Shown: piece by piece, positions 59,790 through 64,000 of the stretch | How the letters are laid out: each line of letters begins with the position of its first letter | Numbering within the stretch: position 1 is the first letter of the stretch | From: Streptomyces cinerochromogenes | GTDB taxonomy: Bacteria > Actinomycetota > Actinomycetes > Streptomycetales > Streptomycetaceae | Length of the DNA: 64,000 nucleotides | Assembly (NCBI RefSeq): GCF_014648635.1 | Contig: NZ_BMRM01000003.1 | Location: 186,001-250,000 of the forward strand | Direction: 5' to 3' | Program-made: the position numbers and the translations under genes | Notes under the pieces: generated by a model | The model's database searches: none | The model's input: only the letters and a program-made list of their open reading frames with translations | What the model was told of the DNA's origin: nothing

Positions 59790-61064
59790 TCAGAGGCGCC
59801 CCGGTGCCGGTGCCGGGGCCGGCTCGGAGAGGGGTGCCGTCGTGCGGCGGGGGAGCAGCAGCGGGGTCGCCAGCAGGAGCACGCCGGCCAGGCCGATGGC
59901 CGTACGCGGGCCGAGCAGGCCGCCCAGCACGCCCCAGACGGCCGTCAGCAACGCGGTCGTGGCCTTGGTCGTCACCGCCCAGGCGGACAGGGTGCGGGCG
60001 ACCCGGTCGGTGGCGGTGCGCTCGAGGCGGTAGGTGGTGTAGACGGGGTTGAAGACCCCGCAGCAGAAGATGAGCCCGAGTTCGACGCCGATCACCAGCA
60101 GCAGCCCTCCGGTACCCGGCCCCAGGAAGGCCAGGCCGACGGGCCAGATCGCGCGCAGCACCCCGGACGCGACCAGGACCCGGTGCTGCCCGAACCGGGT
60201 GACGAGCGGTCGGGCCAGCCGGGAACCGAGCAGCCCGCCGATCGAGGGCGCGGCGAAGGCGAGGCCGTACTGCCACGGGGCGAAGCCGAGCCGGCCGAGC
60301 ATCAGGACGGCCAGCAGCGGCTGGGCGGCCATCACCAGGGCGTTGAACAGGGCGGTGTTGAAGAACAGCGGACGCAGCGCCGCGTCGGCGAGGATGTACC
60401 GCCAGCCGTCGAGCAGGTCACGGGCCCGCATGCGCGCGGCCTGCCGGTGCTCGGGCCGCGGCTCGTGGCCGCCGGTCGCGCGGATGCCCAGGGCCGAGAG
60501 CAGGTAGCTGACCGCGTCGGCCAGCACCGTCGCCACCGGACCGAGGAGCCCGATCGCCGCGCCGCCCAGCGGGGGTCCGATGATCGTGGTCGTCCAGGCC
60601 GTGGACTCGAACCGGGCGTTGGCGACGAGCAGGTCCTCGGCGGGCAGGAGCGTCTTCAGGTACGCGCCCGAGGCGGCGCGGAAGGTGATGTCGGCCGCCG
60701 CGACGACGACCGAGACCAGCAGGAGCTGGACGAAGGTGAGCACGCCGAGCGCGAACGCGGCGGGGACCGTCAGCAGTGCCGCGAACCGCACCAGGTCCAT
60801 CGCGATGAGCACCGGCCGCTTGCGGCGGAACTCCGTCCACGGGCCGAGCGGTACCGCCACGGCCGCGCCCACCGCGGCCCCCACGGAGGAGAGCGCGGCG
60901 ACCTCGGCCGGTCCGGCGTGCAGCACCCGGATGGCGATCAGGGGGAACGCGCCGAAGGCGAGCCAGGTGCCGAGCGCGCTGGTCCCGTACGCCGCCCAGA
61001 GCCACCCGAACGGCCGCCCCAGCCGGTGTCCGAGCAGACGTCCCAGCCCTTGCCGGTTCCGCAT
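59790..61064 (-). CDS. MFS transporter
   Basis: A 424-residue major facilitator with 12 hydrophobic segments. LGPWTEFRRKRPVLIAMDLVRF is the loop 2-3 motif of the MFS_3/EntS-like exporters. ATG 61064 follows AAGGGGG. Divergent from the LysR gene, its probable regulator, with an inverted repeat between. Direction of transport (drug or metabolite efflux) is inferred from family. Confidence 0.87.
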   Translation of the reverse strand: MRNRQGLGRLLGHRLGRPFGWLWAAYGTSALGTWLAFGAFPLIAIRVLHAGPAEVAALSSVGAAVGAAVAVPLGPWTEFRRKRPVLIAMDLVRFAALLTVPAAFALGVLTFVQLLLVSVVVAAADITFRAASGAYLKTLLPAEDLLVANARFESTAWTTTIIGPPLGGAAIGLLGPVATVLADAVSYLLSALGIRATGGHEPRPEHRQAARMRARDLLDGWRYILADAALRPLFFNTALFNALVMAAQPLLAVLMLGRLGFAPWQYGLAFAAPSIGGLLGSRLARPLVTRFGQHRVLVASGVLRAIWPVGLAFLGPGTGGLLLVIGVELGLIFCCGVFNPVYTTYRLERTATDRVARTLSAWAVTTKATTALLTAVWGVLGGLLGPRTAIGLAGVLLLATPLLLPRRTTAPLSEPAPAPAPGRL

Positions 61065-61164
61065 GCCCGACCCCCTTCGCTCCTCATCCGCACAACCGAT
61101 CAGCGATCGGAAACATCCAAGCGAGCGGTATGACCTGGGAGCAAACAACCACGGGGGCGCCGTC

Positions 61165-61181
61165 CACAACCCATGGTTGTG
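61165..61181. promoter_or_regulatory. Candidate LysR operator
   Basis: CACAACC-CAT-GGTTGTG is a perfect 7-bp inverted repeat lying 17 bp before the LysR start codon. LysR proteins bind interrupted palindromes next to their own promoter; this one would regulate both lysR and the divergent MFS gene. Confidence 0.65.
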
Positions 61182-61197
61182 TCCGTAGGGTGTCGGC

Positions 61198-62139
61198 ATG
61201 GACCTCGACACCGTCCGTACCTTCGTCGCCGCCGCCGACGCGGGGCAGTTCCAGGAGGCCGCCGCCGAGCTGGCGGTCACCCAGCAGGCCGTCTCCAAGC
61301 GCATCGCCGCGCTGGAGCGCCAACTCGGCGTGCGGCTGTTCACGCGCACCGCGCGCGGCGCCCGGCTCACCATCGACGGGCAGGCGTTCCTGCCCCACGC
61401 CCGGGAGCTGCTGCGGGTCGCCGAGCGCGCGGTCGCGTCCGTGCGCACCGGCCGCCGTCCGCTGCGCGTCGACGTGATCGCCTCGCGCGTCGCGCCGTCG
61501 GGCCTGATGCGCGGCTTCCACCAGGCGCATCCCGAGATCGACCTCGACGTACTGATGCTGTTCGACGTCGAGACGGCCGTCGCCGCCATCCGCTCCGGTG
61601 CGATCGACGCGTCCTTCCGTGCCGTCGCCGCGCCCGGCCGGCCCCTACCCGAGGACATCGAGTCCGTCCGGGTGCTCGACGAACCGCTCCAGCTCCTCAC
61701 CGGCCCCGGCCACGTCCTGGCGGGCGCCCGGTCGGTGCCCCTCGCCCGGCTCGCCGGGCACCGGATCTGGATGCCCGGCATCGTCCCCGGTACCGAGTGG
61801 GCCGCCTACTACGACGACCTCGTCGCCGAGTTCGGCCTCACCATCGAGGCGACCGGCCCGAACTTCGGCTCCGACGCGCTCCTCGACACCGTCGCCGACA
61901 CCCCGGCCCTGGCCACCTTCATGGGCGAGCACACCCGTCTCGTCTGGCCCGCCGGCCACGGCCTGCGCCGCATCCCGGTGACCGACCCCACACCCGTCTA
62001 CCCGCACTCCCTCCTCTGGCACCGCGACAACCCGCACCCGGCGCTGGCCGCCCTCCGCGCCCACCTCGCCACGACCACGTCGGGCCACGACACCGCCGGA
62101 ACGTGGACACCGGACTGGGTGATCCCGCGGACTGGGTGA
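61198..62139 (+). CDS. LysR-family regulator
   Basis: A 313-residue regulator: HTH VRTFVAAADAGQFQEAAAELAVTQQAVSKRIAALERQLGVRLFTRT (6-51) and a LysR substrate-binding domain to the end. The 3' end carries a 17-bp tandem duplication that shifts the frame, so the protein ends DWVIPRTG instead of DWVIPR at what was the ancestral stop. Only two residues are changed, so function is likely intact. Divergent from the MFS gene. Confidence 0.9.
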   Translation: MDLDTVRTFVAAADAGQFQEAAAELAVTQQAVSKRIAALERQLGVRLFTRTARGARLTIDGQAFLPHARELLRVAERAVASVRTGRRPLRVDVIASRVAPSGLMRGFHQAHPEIDLDVLMLFDVETAVAAIRSGAIDASFRAVAAPGRPLPEDIESVRVLDEPLQLLTGPGHVLAGARSVPLARLAGHRIWMPGIVPGTEWAAYYDDLVAEFGLTIEATGPNFGSDALLDTVADTPALATFMGEHTRLVWPAGHGLRRIPVTDPTPVYPHSLLWHRDNPHPALAALRAHLATTTSGHDTAGTWTPDWVIPRTG

Positions 62140-62145
62140 TCCCGC
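62112..62145 (+). repeat. 17-bp tandem duplication at the lysR 3' end
   Basis: GGACTGGGTGATCCCGC occurs twice in direct succession (62112-62128, 62129-62145). Without the second copy the gene would end GAC TGG GTG ATC CCG CGC TGA. Confidence 0.85.
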
Positions 62146-62162
62146 GCTGAACGCGCGGGATC
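62138..62162 (+). terminator. Hairpin terminator of lysR
   Basis: GATCCCGCGC (62138-62147) and GCGCGGGATC (62153-62162) form a 10-bp perfect stem with a TGAAC loop, starting inside the final codons of lysR. Confidence 0.75.
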
Positions 62163-62366
62163 CCCTTCACCTCGCCCCGGTCCTTCCGTCCCCGCTACGC
62201 CGTCTCCGGCGTGCTCCTCGTGCTCGGCACCCTCACCCGGCCCGGGCCGGGCCGGGCGGATCCAGCAGGCCTGTCCGCTCGGGTGTGTTCTTCGACCGGC
62301 ATCGCCGAGGTGCGGTTCATTCCCTGGAACGCGTGGGAGGGCGGCGGGCCCTGGTCCTCGGGCGGG

Positions 62367-62519
62367 TCAAGCGGACCGGCGGGCGCGCAGCTTGTCGAAG
62401 AGCCGCTGGGCCTGGGCGCGGCGGCGCGGATCGGCCGCGGTACGGCGTACCTGTGCGATCGTGCGCTGCCCCTGCGGACTCCTCGCGAACTGCTTGAGCC
62501 GTTGAACAACTCCTGACAT
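62367..62519 (-). CDS. Small basic protein
   Basis: A 50-residue protein, MSGVVQRLKQFARSPQGQRTIAQVRRTAADPRRRAQAQRLFDKLRARRSA without any hydrophobic segment; Arg and Lys make up about a quarter of it. AAAGGAG lies 5 bases before ATG 62519, one of the better ribosome sites here. Probably helical and nucleic-acid-binding by charge, but no family recognised. Short proteins of this look occur in many Streptomyces. Confidence 0.65.
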   Translation of the reverse strand: MSGVVQRLKQFARSPQGQRTIAQVRRTAADPRRRAQAQRLFDKLRARRSA

Positions 62520-62744
62520 GACACTCCTTTCGCCAGGGGTGCCCTGCTCTCGTCGGGCCCCACGCGATCCGACTACCCGGTGACCGGCGGTCCAGCCTCT
62601 TCCGGCCGAGGGGACACCGTCGCGGCGCCGCGCGGGGTGCGGAGGTGCCCTGGCCGGCACGGTCACCCCGACACCTCGCCCTCTGCGAGGCCTCCGGGTG
62701 ACACGACGGTGGATCCGGCCCCGGCACCGGCCTTCCCCGGTCGG

Positions 62745-63623
62745 TCACCGCTTCAAGAGGTCCAGGATCAGCGCGGCGATGTCCTTCGGAGCCTCCTCGG
62801 CCATGAAGTGGCCCGCCCGGGTGGTGACGTGGCGGAGATCGGTCGCCCACGGCTGCCAGACAGCGGTGGCGTCGAACCCCAACTGGCGGCCCCAGTCCTG
62901 CTGGACGACCGTCACCGGCATGGTGAGCCGGTTGCCGGCGTCGAGGTCGGCCTGGTCGTGCCGGATGTCGACGGTCGCGGTGGCGCGGTAGTCGGCGACG
63001 ATCGAGGGGACGGCACCCCGGCACGCACGGAGGTACTCGGCGCGCACGTCCGCCGGGATCGCGTCGGAGTTCGTGGACCAGACGTCGAGGAAGTGGCCGA
63101 AGAACGCGTCGGCGCTGCCCGCGATCATCCGCTCGGGCAGGCCGGGCGGCTGGGCCATCAGGTACAGGTGGAAGGCCACCGCGGCGCTGACGCCGTGGAG
63201 GACCTTCCAGGTGTCCAGAGTGGGGACGATGTCCAGGATGCCCAGGTGGCTGATCCGATCCGGGTGGTCCAGGCCGGCCCGGAAGGCGACGTGCCCGCCG
63301 CGGTCGTGCCCGACCAGGGCGAACCGGTCGATTCCGAGCGCGTCGGCCAGGGCGACGATGTCCGCGGCCATCGTCCGCTTCGTGTACGTGTCCTCGGCGA
63401 CCGCCTCCGGCTTGCTGCTCGCGCCGTAGCCGCGAAGGTCGGGACAGACCACGGTGTGGTGCTCGGCCAGGACGGGAGCGACATGCCGCCACATCAGACG
63501 GGTCTGCGGAAAGCCGTGCAGCAGCACGACGGCCGGTCCGTCACCCCCGACCGCCGCGTTCAGCTCGACGCCGTCGGCCACACCGATCGACCTGGTCTCG
63601 AAGCCCGGCATGGTGATGCCCAT
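62745..63623 (-). CDS. Alpha/beta hydrolase, haloacetate dehalogenase-like
   Basis: A 292-residue alpha/beta hydrolase: VVLLHGFPQTRLMWRHVAP, PDLRGYGASSKP, nucleophile elbow VGHDRGGHVA with Asp, HPDRISHLGILDIVPT, and C-terminal GHFMAEEAP with His. In the position of the fluoroacetate-dehalogenase His-Trp pair it reads His-Leu (FHLYLMAQPPGLPERMI), so the halide site is only half conserved. ATG 63623 has GGGAG upstream; a GTG three codons earlier is too close to it. Divergent from the SARP-type regulator at the edge. Confidence 0.82.
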   Translation of the reverse strand: MGITMPGFETRSIGVADGVELNAAVGGDGPAVVLLHGFPQTRLMWRHVAPVLAEHHTVVCPDLRGYGASSKPEAVAEDTYTKRTMAADIVALADALGIDRFALVGHDRGGHVAFRAGLDHPDRISHLGILDIVPTLDTWKVLHGVSAAVAFHLYLMAQPPGLPERMIAGSADAFFGHFLDVWSTNSDAIPADVRAEYLRACRGAVPSIVADYRATATVDIRHDQADLDAGNRLTMPVTVVQQDWGRQLGFDATAVWQPWATDLRHVTTRAGHFMAEEAPKDIAALILDLLKR

Positions 63624-63756
63624 CGTTGCCACTCTCCCTCACTCGGACGCGTGAGCCGCTGGTGCTCACGCGTGGATGCATCAGCGACAGGGAGGATCGG
63701 GGAGCCGGGTCAGCAGTGGATCAGCAGCGGCAGCCCGGGCCGAGGACAATGAGGAC

Positions 63757-64000
63757 ATGGAGATCTTCGTCCAGGTGCTCGGACCGATCGAGGTCAGGGA
63801 CACCGAGGACCGTGCCGTTGCGGTCGGCAGCCGGCGCCGCCGCGAGCTTCTGGGACGGCTGGTCGCGGCCGGCGGCCGGGTCGTACCCCTCGCGGTGCTG
63901 GCCGATGATCTCTGGGAGGACCCCCCGCCCACAGCGGCCGGGACGATCCGCACCTTCATCGCCGAGCTGCGCCGGGCCCTCGAACCGGACCGTCCTCCGC
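63757..64000 (+). CDS. SARP/AfsR-type regulator, N-terminal part, cut by window end
   Basis: Open from ATG 63757 to the end of the window: MEIFVQVLGPIEVRDTEDRA, then VAVGSRRRRELLGRLVAAGGRVVPLAVLADDLWEDPPPTAAGTIRTFIAELRRALEPDR. This is the winged HTH of SARP/AfsR regulators (OmpR-like), which normally is followed by a BTAD domain and, in large members, NB-ARC and TPR. GAGG lies 4 bases before the ATG. It might regulate a cluster to the right of the window. Confidence 0.85.
   Translation, partial: MEIFVQVLGPIEVRDTEDRAVAVGSRRRRELLGRLVAAGGRVVPLAVLADDLWEDPPPTAAGTIRTFIAELRRALEPDRPP

Overview
The window looks like chromosomal DNA of a Streptomyces or close relative. It is uniformly very GC-rich with GC-ending codons, many GTG starts and GGAGG-type ribosome sites. 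It carries lineage-typical families: CrtYTU aromatic-carotenoid enzymes, an MmyB-type XRE regulator, a SARP/AfsR-type regulator, an MSMEG_6728-type protein and DUF2690. I see no rRNA, tRNA, CRISPR array, complete insertion sequence or prophage module. It reads as an accessory (arm-like) region made of short operons, each with its own regulator.

Layout. 0-8.5 kb (+): a repeat-rich leader, then crtY-crtT-crtU (lycopene to aromatic carotenoid), an SRPBCC protein, a second phytoene-desaturase-like flavoprotein, an unknown protein, an SDR and a pyrimidine-dimer-glycosylase-like protein, possibly a photoprotection block. 8.6-15 kb (-): a five-gene catabolic operon (MaoC hydratase, secreted SMP-30-like protein, fumarylacetoacetase-family hydrolase, large FAD/Fe-S D-2-hydroxyacid dehydrogenase, alpha/beta hydrolase). 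15.3-19.6 kb (-): a GH16-like protein, a flavoprotein, a polysaccharide pyruvyl transferase, a tiny membrane protein and a PRC-barrel protein. 19.8-24.7 kb: amino-sugar salvage (AnmK, SSS transporter, BadF-type sugar kinase) divergent from an RpiR regulator with a clear inverted repeat between them. 24.8-28 kb: two GNATs and a TetR divergent from a Gfo/Idh/MocA oxidoreductase. 28.3-35.2 kb: GH31 alpha-xylosidase divergent from a sugar ABC importer plus GH1 beta-glucosidase, probably xyloglucan-oligosaccharide use.

35.3-42.2 kb: AraC regulator, secreted I36-type inhibitor, a cytochrome P450 lacking the usual I-helix acid, a broken LacI gene, an APH-fold kinase, then an MmyB-type regulator followed by a divergent type III polyketide synthase with a perfect 14-bp palindrome ahead of it. 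42.4-45.5 kb: unknown membrane protein, Ser/Thr kinase, lipoprotein. 45.7-49.6 kb: a MacB-like ABC pair divergent from a two-component system, with three 25-bp tandem repeats between. 49.6-55.4 kb: amine-oxidase remnant, a second ABC exporter whose ATPase ends in three 17-residue repeats, and a YncE/phosphoesterase fusion. 55.7-64 kb: methyltransferase, RimK-like ATP-grasp ligase, DUF2690 protein, vWA protein, MFS exporter divergent from a LysR gene whose 3' end carries a 17-bp duplication, a 50-residue basic protein, another alpha/beta hydrolase, and the start of a SARP-type regulator cut by the window edge.

The strongest candidates for something undescribed are the MmyB regulator/type III PKS pair and the extended crtYTU block. 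All functions are inferred by reading motifs; no searches were run.
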